Assembly (NCBI GenBank): GCA_947396885.1
Contig: OX377202.1
Span: forward strand, 3,534,001-3,598,000
From: Heligmosomoides polygyrus polygyrus
Lineage: Eukaryota > Nematoda > Chromadorea > Rhabditida > Heligmosomidae
DNA: 64,000 nt
Reading direction: 5' to 3'
Under the pieces are notes generated by a model. It was not told the DNA's origin. It was given only the letters and a program-made list of their open reading frames with translations, and made no database searches. Below, in pieces: positions 12,565 to 22,249 of this stretch (its first letter is position 1; each line of letters begins with the position of its first letter). A program made the position numbers and the translations under genes.

Positions 12565-12611
12565 TGTTGTAGTCGTCCAGGGTGGAATAGCTTCATTGCG
12601 AAGAACAGCCG
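12565..12611 (-). repeat. Truncated 5' LTR of the Gypsy element
   Basis: TGTTGTAG followed by a match to the 3' LTR for about 45 bp (CCAGGGT, GAACAGC, TTGCGAAGA), after which similarity stops. The rest of the LTR is lost. Confidence 0.6.
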
Positions 12612-12971
12612 CAATAAAGCTATCTATGCTATTCTGCGAAACTCCCCTCTCCCGATCTCCTTTCGAGGCCTCGTCCTCTTTCAATTTCAATGCAACAGAG
12701 CAGCATATGATCTTCATTTCTGCTCAGTAGAGTGCTTTCCTCCTCATTGTTCAATAAAGTGGCCAACGACTGTAATGATATGCCGAAAAGAGGTATGTCG
12801 AAGAACTTTGTCCATCATTTAGGCGAGTGCACAGTCCAGTTAAGAATTAATCCTAGCGATGAGCTTTCTCCTTTGACTTTCGGGTTTTTGAGGAAGGGAA
12901 AAACCTAGTGGTAGAATATTCACTTGCCCAAAGTGAATGTGTTATGATATTTCTTTACTATAACGGCAGCA
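12612..12971. other. No gene recognised
   Basis: Sequence between the Gypsy remnant and the first exon of an unidentified + strand gene. It presumably lies in that gene's intron. Confidence 0.4.
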
Positions 12972-13479
12972 GAAAATAAAAAAGACGAGTATCAACTCAG
13001 CGTTGAAGAGAATAACCGAATGCGTCACCTAGCCGGAGAAAAGGTGGGAACTTATTGCTATTCTATTAAATCTCACAACAACAATAAGATGTAAGACGTG
13101 TATAATGTTACAAAAATAGCGAAATAGCAACAAAATAATTACATTAAACAAAACAAAAAGCAATAGCAAACATTGAGTTGTGCAGCTGTATCCTCATTTG
13201 GCATTGAAGAACATCACCAATAAAATCAAAAGAAAAAGTGGACCGTCGAGAAGGCGAGCCTAAAACAACGAATTCGTGCACCGACACTGATGACCTGATG
13301 TAGTGTGAAGGAAAAGATTAAAAATTAGAAGAATTAGACAGGGTGGAATTGGATAGGAAGTGAGGCGACCTACTTTACCCTGTTTTCCCATGTTTTAACA
13401 GGAGTTGACGCCGCTGCAAACCTGCCAATTTCATGACACTGATCCTGCACTCGCCTTCCACCACATGTTCTCTTCTTGA
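12972..13479 (+). CDS. Unidentified gene, last two exons
   Basis: Exon 12972-13043 encodes NKKDEYQLSVEENNRMRHLAGEK, a charged, coiled-coil-like segment ending at GTGGGA. Exon 13402-13479 follows TTTTAACAG in the matching phase, encodes ELTPLQTCQFHDTDPAL and a short tail, and ends with TGA. Both splice junctions and the frame agree, which argues for a real 3' end. The exact acceptor of the first exon (12971 to 12973) is ambiguous. No family was recognised, and upstream exons would lie beyond the Gypsy and mariner insertions. Confidence 0.5.
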
Positions 13480-14064
13480 TGCTTAACGTAAACAGCTTTG
13501 AATTGGTGGCTTTTCGATTTTTTTCTGAAGTGAAGATTGCCTATTCCTTTATAGTAGTGAGCTTTAAGGTCAGCGATCCATCGTCTCTTCGTATGGATAT
13601 AAGTCTTCGCCGAAAGGTGAACGTAATAGTCTGCTGGAATTGTAGTTGGCAGCCATTCGCTCTCTTGTTGCGATTCTTGTTAAGGTCTTATTTCGCAGTG
13701 GTCTGATGTTGCGCTTAATTCATCTTCATATCAATATCTATGAAGCTTTTTTTAGATTTTTTTTAGGTTTAGAGAAACTTCTCGTCCTCGTCATTTGGAA
13801 TTTGGGGTGACACCTCAATGTCAAGGTCAACACAATATTTATGCTCATACAGAATTTGGAGGTTTGAGCGACTAAAACGCTTGTTACAGTACCCAAATAC
13901 CCCTCTATCACACTTCAGTACCATAAGTGAACTTCAGGTGTGTATGTTTTCATGAAACAGCAATGGGCCAAGACAAGTTTCCATGATCGAAGTCCTGGAA
14001 ACCTTACAGTAGTTAAACTGAAATCCTAGAATTGCTTCGAGCTTGAGACCAAGATTGTTATTAT
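13480..14064. other. No gene recognised
   Basis: Sequence downstream of the + strand gene. Part of it (about 13830-14064) probably continues the Penelope-like fragment whose hammerhead-like end lies at 14065-14125. There is no coding support. Confidence 0.35.
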
Positions 14065-14125
14065 ATCTTTATACGGCTAACGTTTCGGCGCAACCACCTT
14101 CGTCAAAGACTGGAAAATGACATTA
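14065..14125 (-). ncRNA. Hammerhead-like end of a Penelope-like element, copy 1
   Basis: The - strand reads CAGTCTTTGACGAAGG, a short hairpin, then CCGAAACGTTAGCCG. This is the order expected of the minimal hammerhead in Penelope-like element terminal repeats (UGACGA, stem II, GAAAC). The C before UGACGA is U here, so the core is probably inactive. Assignment to Penelope-like elements rests on the related copies flanking a GIY-YIG fragment at 16685-18450. Confidence 0.5.
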
Positions 14126-14211
14126 ACACAATATTATGCCAAGATTCAGTGACGGTCGGACATGGAATATACTTGCATTAGTATTCTACCATGAACGTTA
14201 AGATTACCTAC

Positions 14212-15422
14212 CTCCTTGCGTAATGCTCTGTCCAGATTAATTTCTTCTTCGGTGTAGTCTTGGCGTTCGGAGGAATGCATAAATTTTTGTCCGAAGCTTT
14301 GACACCCTTTACACACTTGAAAAGAAAGAGTCTCAATTGATTAACTAGGCAACGAGATTCCGATAATGCGACTACGAATGCCAGAAGTACGTGCAACATT
14401 ATAACGTTGTAATATCACTTGCCCCTGTTTAAGCTATACGTCGACTCATCATCTACTGATGTATAAACGACATCGTTTAGGATATCTTGGACAAAGTCTC
14501 TAGTTGCGCCTTTAATAGAAAACACAAGAAAGGAAAGGGAGAAAACAATTGCAAAATAACTAGAGAGAAGAGATCAGAATAGAGGGGAGAGGAGAAGATT
14601 AAAGAAAAAGTAGTAGAAAGGTTCGTTTCGCCACTTTCTTTAGACGAACCTTTGTTTTGTGCTCCTCCCGTGGCTCTTCAGTGAAGAAGAGGAGCTTAAA
14701 TAAAACTTAGTTGAACTCTGTCATGAATTTTAATTTTAATAAAATATTGTATTTTTTGTTTCAAATTTGTTTTATAAAATTACATTTTAATTATCAATTT
14801 AATGACTGAATTTTTATTTTGTTTCTTTATTAATTTTATTTGAATTTAAATAAAACAAATAGACAAATAAGTAATAAGTCTATGTAAACAAATAAGTTTA
14901 AACAAATATGTATCTACAATTAATTATTTTTTTATTTAATTTTTAAAAATTTTAAATAGTTTGTTCGACGGCGCCTATAAATTTAATCTTTTTAGCCTTT
15001 TCTTTAAATACACTTAAATATTATGGAGAAATAATGGTAAAAGCAAACTCTAATGGTTCGTTTCGCCACCTCCCTTCAGACGAACCATGTTCATTACAAC
15101 ACTCACTCGGTGACTCATCATTGAAGAAAGGATGTTATAATTTTCACATTTCTTATCTTTTTATTTTTATTTTTTAATATTTATTTTTTAACTTTAAATT
15201 TTATATTTGCACAATATAGTCATCTCAAGTAAAACCAAAATTCAAATCTATATATACATATATATGTATATATGTACTTATTTAAGTTTTGTGAAAATTA
15301 AAAAGCTTATACAAACTCATGGAAATAGTCAACATTAAAAAATTAAAATCAGCTAACTTACGTACTGCTTTGTGTGCTTACGGTCTTAGCCGCTTTCTTT
15401 TTTAAGGCATCCATGCCGTACT
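14212..15422 (-). CDS. Unidentified - strand gene, two exons
   Basis: Exon 15422-15362 encodes EYGMDALKKKAAKTVSTQSS and ends at a perfect GTAAGT donor. Exon 14315-14212 follows TTTTCAAG, encodes CKGCQSFGQKFMHSSER then QDYTEEEINLDRALRKE, and ends at GTAGGT. The second exon has CxxC and strongly charged helical content. The two exon phases do not join directly, so an intermediate exon is missing or the exons belong to different isoforms. No protein family was recognised. The interval between them contains two hammerhead-like RNA motifs in the sense orientation. Confidence 0.4.
14620..14697 (-). ncRNA. Hammerhead-core RNA motif with swapped strand order, copy A
   Basis: On the - strand, in order: outer helix strand GCUCCUC (14695-14689), stem I strand UUCUUCA (14688-14682), core CUGAAGA (14681-14675), stem II strand GCCAC (14674-14670), outer helix strand GAGGAGC (14667-14661), stem III strand GGUUCGU (14650-14644), C17-equivalent (14643), stem I strand UAAAGAAA (14642-14635), stem II strand GUGGC (14634-14630), GAA (14629-14627), stem III strand ACGAACC (14626-14620). 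Stems II and III are perfect; stem I has one A-C mismatch. Every invariant hammerhead core base is present, including the GUC cleavage triplet. In known hammerheads the strand with GUC comes after GAAA or before CUGANGA; here it lies between them. Self-cleavage is an inference. Confidence 0.6.
14698..15054. other. AT-rich spacer between the two hammerhead-like motifs
   Basis: Strongly AT-rich sequence with poly-T and TTTTAAATT-type runs and no coding potential. The two motifs it separates are direct repeats about 434 bp apart, but the spacer and outer flanks show no visible similarity to each other beyond the motifs. Confidence 0.6.
15055..15140 (-). ncRNA. Hammerhead-core RNA motif with swapped strand order, copy B
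   Basis: Same layout as copy A: outer helix UUAUAAC (15140-15134) with GUUGUAA (15100-15094); stem I strand 15130-15122; AUGAUGA (15121-15115); stem II strand GUCACC (15114-15109); stem III strand GGUUCGU (15086-15080); C (15079); stem I strand UGAAGGGAG (15078-15070); GGUGGC (15070-15065); GAA (15064-15062); ACGAACC (15061-15055). Stem I pairs over eight to nine positions including two G-U pairs, and stem II includes one U-G pair that would be C-A on the opposite strand, so the - strand is the likely functional one. The position equivalent to C3 is A, which should weaken or abolish hammerhead catalysis. Confidence 0.55.
15141..15361. other. AT-rich intronic sequence
   Basis: AT-rich DNA with a TATATATACATATATATG stretch at about 15250-15270. 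It lies between copy B of the RNA motif and the exon 15362-15422. Confidence 0.4.
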
Positions 15423-16684
15423 CTATTATACGATATCAGTATGTATGTATTATTATATGTGTTATCATTACGGTATTCTTTTCACTCTTCAAATACTTGT
15501 ATGGTATTTTGCCACACTTTGGAGTAATTTCACCAGAACAGTATTAATCTTCATACCACAATTACATCAACTTTCATCGACTCATGACACTGTTTCTGTA
15601 TTTCCTATACCGGCAAACCAACTTCCAAAAGGGTTAAGTATGCTTATTGTCGTTAATATGTGTGACCGTACTTGAGTAAAGCACACTTTTTTGTTAGGAC
15701 GTGCGCCGTGGATCCCTTGTCATTTTCGCCATCTGATACGACCACAGCTCGTCTCATAAGTGTCCAACAGTGTTCTGCAATTGATATGAATGCACGTCAA
15801 AGCGCTCAATTAGCTTACTCGGCCAAAGGCAACATTTTCTCTTTCACGTCACTTCCGTCCGTTTTCTTGATGGATGTTTGAACAGCGTTTTTAGAGTTCG
15901 AAAAAACACGACCGGACAGTGGTGCTCCACCAGACTGACTGGGGATTTACATTTTGTACTTTATTTCTCCATTCATTCTTTTTTCAAAATTCTTCATTGC
16001 TTCCAACTTCTATCGCTCCCACTAGTGGCTCTAGTCGTGACCAGGATAGGAGTAGTCCTTCTTCTGGCATCAATTTGGGGTACTTCTACCTCCTGCACAA
16101 CGATCTTCTCCATTGCTGCTACTTTGTTCGCTTTGTGGTCTTTTTCTTGGAATCTTACCACTGCTCCTACTTGCACTCCACTGTTTATTGCCACTAAAAA
16201 GCCTTCGACTGCATTCACCACACGAATGATTAAAATATTTATTCATGCTCGTCTATACAAGTATAGTATATAGTGTTATATATTGTACGCGTTGCTCTTC
16301 TTTAACTGCCACATTCCTTATCTCTTATAGGGTTTCTTTATTCCTCTCGACTTCATTATCCCACTTCTTTCTTCTTGGGGCAGATTCTCCATGGCAGGCT
16401 GCAGCTATACCGTCATACAGCTTGACCCGGTGAATACACCGCTTTGCGCTGTAGTCATCACCAACATAGGGAATACATGGAAGATTTCTTAAGGAGGTGA
16501 AACTCCTTGATCGTCTTCGTTGGCATTTATGTAGCACATTATGCTCGATTTCTGTGGCTATTCTAGGAGACAATCACAACAAAAGTAAGATTCTCAATAA
16601 ATATTATATTAGCGTGATTCTTACTAAACTGTGGAGCGATACTTAGCTACGGCCATAGGTAAACAACATTATTTCTTCTTATGT
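15423..16684. other. No confident gene
   Basis: ORFs of 62 to 131 codons overlap here on both strands (for example 15672-15881 +, 15878-16273 + and 16221-15994 -), but none has clear splice context or a recognised family. Some may be decayed retroelement coding sequence. Confidence 0.4.
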
Positions 16685-16735
16685 TTAGGCATTGTCGCCT
16701 CCTTCGGAGTCTGGAAAATCGACCTACATTTGAAA
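16685..16735 (-). ncRNA. Degenerate hammerhead-like end of a Penelope-like element, copy 2
   Basis: The - strand reads TTTTCCAGACTCCGAAGG, then GGCGACAATGCC (a stem II-like hairpin), then TAAAC where GAAAC is expected. It aligns with the copies at 14065-14125 and 18385-18450. Core bases are lost, so this is a decayed end. It lies downstream, in element orientation, of the GIY-YIG fragment, as a 3' terminal repeat would. Confidence 0.45.
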
Positions 16736-17169
16736 AACTATCCCCAACCTCCGTTTGCCATTCAGATAGTCAATAGTTCAAAATCTCGATAACGCCATAA
16801 AAACGGTGCAGTGGCTACTGTGGTTACTGTGCTTCTGTAATGAACTCCTTGTGGAACTGTCGAACTTTATTGACTGCTTGGACAAGTCTTCATGATCGAC
16901 GGGCATTTGTGGTAGGATAGTTTCAAATCTTCTGTGCCACGCAGGTTTGTTAAATTCAGCTTTGTTATGCCTGACATTTCGACGGTATCGTCGTTATCAA
17001 AGGCTTCAAAGAAGTTCGGTGTTTTGCAGAATGTACACTCATTCCGTCAATTGGTCTAATTTTGCCAAACCTGCACACTAATGGGATCCCAAGAGTGTCA
17101 CGAAGAAACTACTCCAGTACGAACTCAACTCACCGCTGCTTTGTCGGCACTGGAGGACCACCCTTCTAT

Positions 17170-17520
17170 GCGACAACCATGTAGCAAGTGAAACACTTGT
17201 ATACGGACTTCGAGGAGCATTGTGTCTCTGTGGAATCAAGTGCAAAAAGTCACTTGTAATGGAAACGCACTCGTTCCTGTTGTTCATCGTTGGATTGCAA
17301 TCATGGATACAGAAAGCCTCGAGGGTGTTGCTGGCGCCGATCGTATTTTCGTGCAGTAGTGTCGTGCATTTGATGGTAAAATCGTGTCCGTTGTGGATCT
17401 CTTCGCGGTGTCTACTCAGCTGGTCTAACAAGCTTCGCCTTCGCTTGCCAGCTAGATGGTCTCTGATGCGAACACCTAGAACTCTGCCTGTTCCCCGATG
17501 TATCCCCAATCTCCAATGAT
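17170..17520 (-). pseudogene. Penelope-like element GIY-YIG endonuclease fragment
   Basis: The - strand frame begins with a YIGE-like stretch and TGRVLGVRIRDHLAGKRRRS, then LSRHREEIHNGHDFTIKC, then SNTLEAFCI with the catalytic-type Glu, and CNPTMNNRNECVSIT. This is the order of the GIY-YIG endonuclease at the C-terminus of Penelope-like polyproteins. A frame change or stop breaks the first GIY motif (near 17510), and no reverse transcriptase is visible upstream, so the fragment is dead. Hammerhead-like termini lie on both sides (16685-16735 and 18385-18450). Confidence 0.8.
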
Positions 17521-18384
17521 TTATTGACTGCTACGTAGCGTAGCAGTAGGAACACAACTGAGCTTCAGCTACTCGATGAAATGAAGCTGTGTCTTGATAG
17601 TGATATGCAGTGATATGATATTGACATCTTGTTGCTCTTCGTAATCCTCGATATGAGCCATGAAAGGATTGACTTCAGAACGGGCCGCACGAGTCCACCG
17701 CCGCCATCTGCTGGATGCGAGAGAATAAGTGTTTGACTCTTCGAATCACTACTGTCCGGAAATATCGGGATATATCTCGTCGACCACAACTCGTACATGT
17801 CAGATGTCAGATCTTGATTTGCTGCTACGCACTCGTTACTCCTAATTCTGGGTGTCCTAACCGTAATGTATAGTATCTTGAGAGTTCGTGACATTGTTAT
17901 GTCAGACTCATGTGCTAGGCTCCTAGACGCTACTTCAAAACGCCTCGTGAGCGTTGATATTGCTATCACTGCATCCTCGAGATCTGCGCAGTCCATCAAT
18001 GTGCTTCCTTGTTCTTAGGCAAGCGTCTCCCAGCCTCTTCTACATAGAACAATTTATATGAAAGGTGTATAACGTTTTGCCAAACCATGTCTAGTGCAGT
18101 CTCTTGAATTTCCAGTGAACAAATTATGAGCAAGTTATACAAGAGGATGTAGTATGTGTACGATTGTAGTTGCGATTCTGTACCAAACTTTCAATTTTCA
18201 AATTGATTTGAGCAATTTCAACAACCTTTGTATTGTCTTGAAGGTCAGCTCTTTAAACAGAACTCTGAACTGCTGACGCTACACCGCCAAAAGTTATTGA
18301 CACACATATTGACCAGGTTCGCTTGTCTGTGAGTCTTCTTTTGGTAAGATAGCCTCATTCTGGTGGTTTGATTGTAGCTGAATC
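17521..18384. other. Penelope-like element interior or unclassified
   Basis: Where the reverse transcriptase of the Penelope-like element would be expected, no RT motif was found in any frame. The - strand ORF 17999-17565 has no recognised family. Confidence 0.35.
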
Positions 18385-18450
18385 CAAGACGGTAATGCTT
18401 TATTCAGCTAACGTTTCGGTTTTTCGCCTTCGTCAGAGCCCGGTAAATCG
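18385..18450 (-). ncRNA. Hammerhead-like end of a Penelope-like element, copy 3
   Basis: The - strand reads GGCTCTGACGAAGGCG, then AAAAACCGAAACGTTAGC, and further on CCGTC. CUGACGA, a short stem II, GAAAC and a GUC triplet occur in the standard hammerhead order, with a short stem III. Stem I is weakly paired. This is the best preserved of the three Penelope-type copies in the window. Confidence 0.55.
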
Positions 18451-19029
18451 AAGACCAAGGTGATCCAACCAGACTTACCTCCTTTTTAGGCTGCAAGGCA
18501 AGGAAAAGGCACCAAATCATTAACAAGTGCAGTGGGGCGCATAGACGCAAGAAATACTTACCCAATGAGAAAGAGAGGACCTGGTAGCAGGCCACCTCCT
18601 CGCGCGACGTGCCGTTGGTAGTCTGGCGGCGTGGCGAGGGGCCGACTCGAAGACTGATAATGACTTGAAGAATGATAATGATTTGAAGACGTTTGTGTCA
18701 GAGTCTGCATAGGTCGGGGAAAGGAGATGGTTCATCGGTAATTTCCAGGCATTCATCCTTTCTGTCGCGGTCTGTCCGCCCTACGCGACTTCTTTTAGAA
18801 GGCGGGGCGATTTCTTGCTTCTCCTCGACGTCGCGGACTAGAGTGAGCCTCCGTTGTCTTTTGGGTTTCTGAGCATCCTCCGCTGGATTGGTCCTCTGGC
18901 TTTCTCCCTATCATCCCTTTCCGTAGTGTCATACCCACTCGTTTATTCTGTTGCATACTACTTACTCCTATCGTCGTGTTGTTATAGTAGTTTCACCTGT
19001 TATCGCTTATATTATCTAAGTATTTCCCA

Positions 19030-19300
19030 TTATCGTCGCGTACATTGTAGATTTTGTGGCAATAAACTTGAATAAGAAAACCCACTGAACCACCACAATT
19101 TCAATTTACTTTTGAATTTTCCGTAGTGATCCAAAACGCCTCTAACGTCTTGCCTGTCGACGTTAGGTTCTCGTGCCAGTATCTTTGTCGAGACTGCAAA
19201 CTTTTCCCCGGAATGGCCTTTCACATCCTGTGCGCACCAAGTGGAGTCGCTATACCTAATCTCCTGAGTCCATCTAGGTGTTCCTTAATTCTCCGACACA
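19030..19300 (-). pseudogene. Second Penelope-like GIY-YIG endonuclease fragment
   Basis: The - strand encodes IATPLGAQDVKGHSGEKF, then AVSTKILAREPNVDRQDV, which resembles the middle of a Penelope-like GIY-YIG domain (TPLG-x-H, HSGxxF, AREPN). The downstream part with the catalytic Glu has diverged or is replaced. It is shorter and different from the 17170-17520 copy, so it represents a separate insertion. Confidence 0.5.
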
Positions 19301-20125
19301 GGGGTCATACAATAATGACCCACGGCAGACCACTTCCATACGTTCGTTCTCAGGCCCATTGACAGCTGATGTTTTCACCGCTCCGCCGAATATTAACGTA
19401 TCCATTTTGAATTCCAACGAGGTATAAAATGAAAGCAATATTTTCGCCTTCAGGTGGTACTGTGGAGTGCAGAGGAATTTCTGAATAATAGCTTTATTAG
19501 ACCTGGATAAATGTGCCAATAGTTTCATTTGCTAGTCTCCTATAGCATTTGGTCCTATAGGGCTCCTCAGAAAGCTAGAAATACTTATACATCGAGAAAT
19601 GCGAACCAGTTTGTGGCAGGCTTTTCACGGGAATCTTATATGTTATGCTTGCCAACGAAGCTTTCATTCCACTTCACACTATAGCTGCAGTTCCAAACAC
19701 ACTTCCTGCCTATCAAGTTAGAGGTAGCTACTCCTGGTGTATCCCCGACCCTTTGCGCCGGCTAATTCGATCTTTATTGCCTTCGTTAAAGTGTATTATA
19801 AGGCGAACCCAACCAGAAGTCACTCAGAGCCTCAACGCATACGAAAACTAGAAGAGCAAAGAGAAAAAAGGGCAAAGATGAATAAAGTCCTCAATCAGCG
19901 CTCTACGACAGAAAGTCTGCTCCGCGGGGCATAGTCTGCTCTGTCCATCCTTTATGCCTCGTTCGAGGCGGACTCAGCAATCTGCCACGCTACAGTAATC
20001 AAGACGGCGCGCTATCGCAACTCAGAGAGACACCTAACGAACCCAGCTGTTTCGAAACAGCGCAACGCGATGGGATACATCGCTCCATTCGAATCGCGTC
20101 GCCCGGCGATGGAAGTATAAGCGGG
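19301..20125. other. No gene recognised; ends in a MITE terminus
   Basis: The stretch holds no supported exon. Its last part (about 20080-20125) is the right end of a GGCCCC-type MITE: CGCCCGGCGATGGAAG then TATAAGCGGGGCC followed by TAA. A matching left end was not found. Confidence 0.4.
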
Positions 20126-20160
20126 GCCTAAGCCATAGGGCTATGTATGCACTATGTAGG

Positions 20161-20235
20161 CTGCGAGGCCTTATTTAGGGGTCGTTTAATGTGCGTGGCG
20201 CGCACACTGAACGAACCCTAAATAAGGCCTCGCAG
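20161..20235. repeat. 75-bp near-perfect hairpin
   Basis: The arm CTGCGAGGCCTTATTTAGGG and its inverse at the right end enclose a second paired block (GTGCG with CGCAC) around a GGCG-like tip. The arms differ at only a few positions. No element ends or target duplication were identified. Confidence 0.8.
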
Positions 20236-20417
20236 CACCGCGCTGCGATCTGTTCCTTTTCTTTCTTGTCGTGGTAGGACCCACACCTGCACTGTGGTGA
20301 GAGTCCCGCCGAGGAACGGTTGTCGCGATACCGTATGCCGCTCCGTGTCTCGCAAATGTAGCTGTTCGTGTGTCATACAGAAATTATCTTTGTAGATAAG
20401 GTAGCATTAATAATCCA

Positions 20418-20714
20418 GGCACTAGTTAAAAGTTCCGACTCCACCGACAAGACTTCGGTCGAAAACATTTTTTTCGCTGAAACTTTGTCTAGGGGGGTTA
20501 TTTGGGGTGCTGATCACGAATCTGACATCCGTTTTTCACGATTCGGCCGGAGACCACCCATGTTAACGGTATGGGTGGTCTCCGGCCGAATCGTGAAAAA
20601 CGGATGTCAGATTCGTGATAAGCACCCCAAATAACCCCCCTAGACAAAGTTTCAGCGAAAAAAATTTTTTCGACCGAAGTCTTGTCGGTGGAGTCGGAAC
20701 TTTTAACTAGTGCC
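20418..20714. mobile_element. Palindromic hAT-type MITE, family GGCACTAGTTAAAAG, copy 1
   Basis: A 297-bp element whose two halves are almost perfect inverted copies, starting GGCACTAGTTAAAAGTT and ending with the inverse. It is flanked by a perfect 8-bp direct repeat ATAATCCA (20410-20417 and 20715-20722), the target-duplication length of hAT transposons. ORFs on both strands inside it are mirror translations of the palindrome. Confidence 0.93.
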
Positions 20715-20722
20715 ATAATCCA

Positions 20723-21410
20723 AGAGTCTGCTATGCCTTCACGCTGTCTCCATGGTTATATATCTCACCGGAATTTAGCCATTGTATGTGATCCTAGAGT
20801 GCGCAGTAGCGCAGTCGGAGGAGGCGCCGGCTTTTGTGTGCATCCGATTTCAGGCTCCTAGTTCGGGTTTCCCGCCCAGGCCAGTGAAGCCTTCCATCTC
20901 TCCGAGGTCGGTGAATTCGCACCAGATTCGTCTAGGAAGCACAAAGCACGGACTCGTCCATCGCCTTGCCCCGCAAGTTATTGCGTAGGTCAGATACGCA
21001 TTCAGATCGCCTCCACGAAACACCTCCGAAGTAGAATGCGTGGAACATCCCGCAAAGTGATTCATTAACGGTGAAGGTGCAATACGAAGGGGGGCGCTCC
21101 ATAATCACTTGTTAATAGTGATTTGGTGATAAACACATACAAAATAACGTAAAAAAGTGCTTACCTGATGCTCTCCCGTGAACACTGCGGGTTCCGTCGT
21201 TGGAATATTGAAAAAAATTGATTATGAAAGCATTAAAAGGCCCCAGCGGCTAATCCCCGTTTAAATTCCCGCGTTACCGAATTGGTGCGCGTCGACTGAT
21301 TCACCGTAGGCGATACGTAGAGGTGGTCCGGATATTCTTTGTTTACTATTGCTTGTTTTTGTTTTTTGTTGTTCTTGTTTTAATGTATCTGTTAGTATTT
21401 TGCCTTCCGG
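20723..21410. other. Unclassified; includes a tRNA-like module
   Basis: Near 20810-20875 the sequence TAGCGCAGTCGGAGG resembles a tRNA A box, followed by TAGTTCGGGTTTCCC, a B-box-like word. A related A-box-like module recurs at 21645-21680. These look like SINE or tRNA-pseudogene pieces; no intact tRNA fold was found. Confidence 0.3.
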
Positions 21411-21517
21411 GGCCGTATGCTCGTGTTCCCCCGTTGGGGGAAATCCAATCAATATCAACATATCTTGTCACGTCTTGATCTCCCATTGGGAGAGACTTGG
21501 GGTAGACGAGCATATGG
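21411..21517. repeat. 107-bp inverted-repeat element, copy 1
   Basis: Ends are GGCCGTATGCTCGTG and TAGACGAGCATATGGC (inverse). Inside, TTCCCCCGTTGGGGGAA and TCCCATTGGGAG make two further hairpins. The same structure is present at 26911-27018, so this is a dispersed miniature element. Confidence 0.75.
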
Positions 21518-22228
21518 CGCCAGGGGAGCCTGGTGTTGGGGGTTGGGGGTGGACACGTTAAGAGGACGAGGGCAGGACGCAAACCCCACTATAAGGTGCT
21601 CCCCTTGGGATTGCACCGCGGTAGACGCATTCCTAGATGGACGCGTGACAGCGCAGTCGGAGGAGGCGCCAGCGGCTGTTGCGTGCAGCCCGGGGAAGAT
21701 GGGGTGTCTACAGGCGACAGACGTGCAGATATTTCGAACGTACTGACCGTTCCCCAAAGACCGGCCTTCGATTTGTAACCACCGATCAGGCTACTCCAGC
21801 TGTCGCGCTCCAGTATGGACCCGCTGCCCCAAGGTGAATCCTGACCGGTCCTTTGATTTTTGCAGAAAACCGTTTCGCCTAACAAGACGTCCTCTGCCTT
21901 CCTTCGCCTAAATTTGATTTCGCCCAGGAAAGAACCTAATCCCGGTAAGTCCCGTCTGCACGTGCGTTGACCTTTATTCATTAGCCAACGTATTTTAAAT
22001 GTCTGACCGTATTTTTGCTTTCGGATCTCCTCAATGGTGCTGATCTAGGTCGGCCGCGTTCCTCTCTTTTTATCCTTTATAATGTCCGGGAACCTTGCCT
22101 CAGAAATGTTAAAACTAAGACCGTGTATGTACTTGTAAGCATTCGAGGGCGTATAAATTTTCTGTGATTATGGCAAAGCCGTAAATATGGAAGAGATACA
22201 GAATGACCATCCTTTTAGACTAGCACAC
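21518..22228. other. No gene recognised
   Basis: Several ORFs overlap on both strands in 21533-21981 but lack splice context or family similarity. The 8 bases 22221-22228 (TAGCACAC) are the left target duplication of the large element that follows. Confidence 0.4.
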
Positions 22229-22249
22229 TATACCTTTGTCCTTTTCGAA

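Larger units (their letters stand above)
11204..12611 (-). mobile_element. Internally deleted Ty3/Gypsy LTR retrotransposon
   Basis: In - strand order: a truncated 5' LTR (12611-12565), a primer-binding-like TGGCGATC just downstream, a gag start (from 12542), integrase, a purine tract and a 3' LTR. Protease, reverse transcriptase and RNase H are missing. The gag-like and integrase sequences join near 12262-12270 at a short shared AAGCTCGT stretch, which suggests a microhomology deletion. Confidence 0.75.

Noticed and set aside
14620..15140. Standard type I, II or III hammerhead ribozyme
   Set aside because: All core bases and stems are there, but the strand order CUGANGA, GUC, GAAA is not obtained by any circular permutation of the known fold, nor by joining strands from the two tandem copies. 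It is therefore reported as a separate motif.
15672..16433. Protein-coding gene in overlapping + and - ORFs
   Set aside because: Frames are short, overlap on both strands, show no recognised family and lack consistent splice sites.
17565..17999. Penelope reverse transcriptase
   Set aside because: The - strand ORF lies where RT would be expected, but none of the RT motifs (for example a YVDD-like box) is present.
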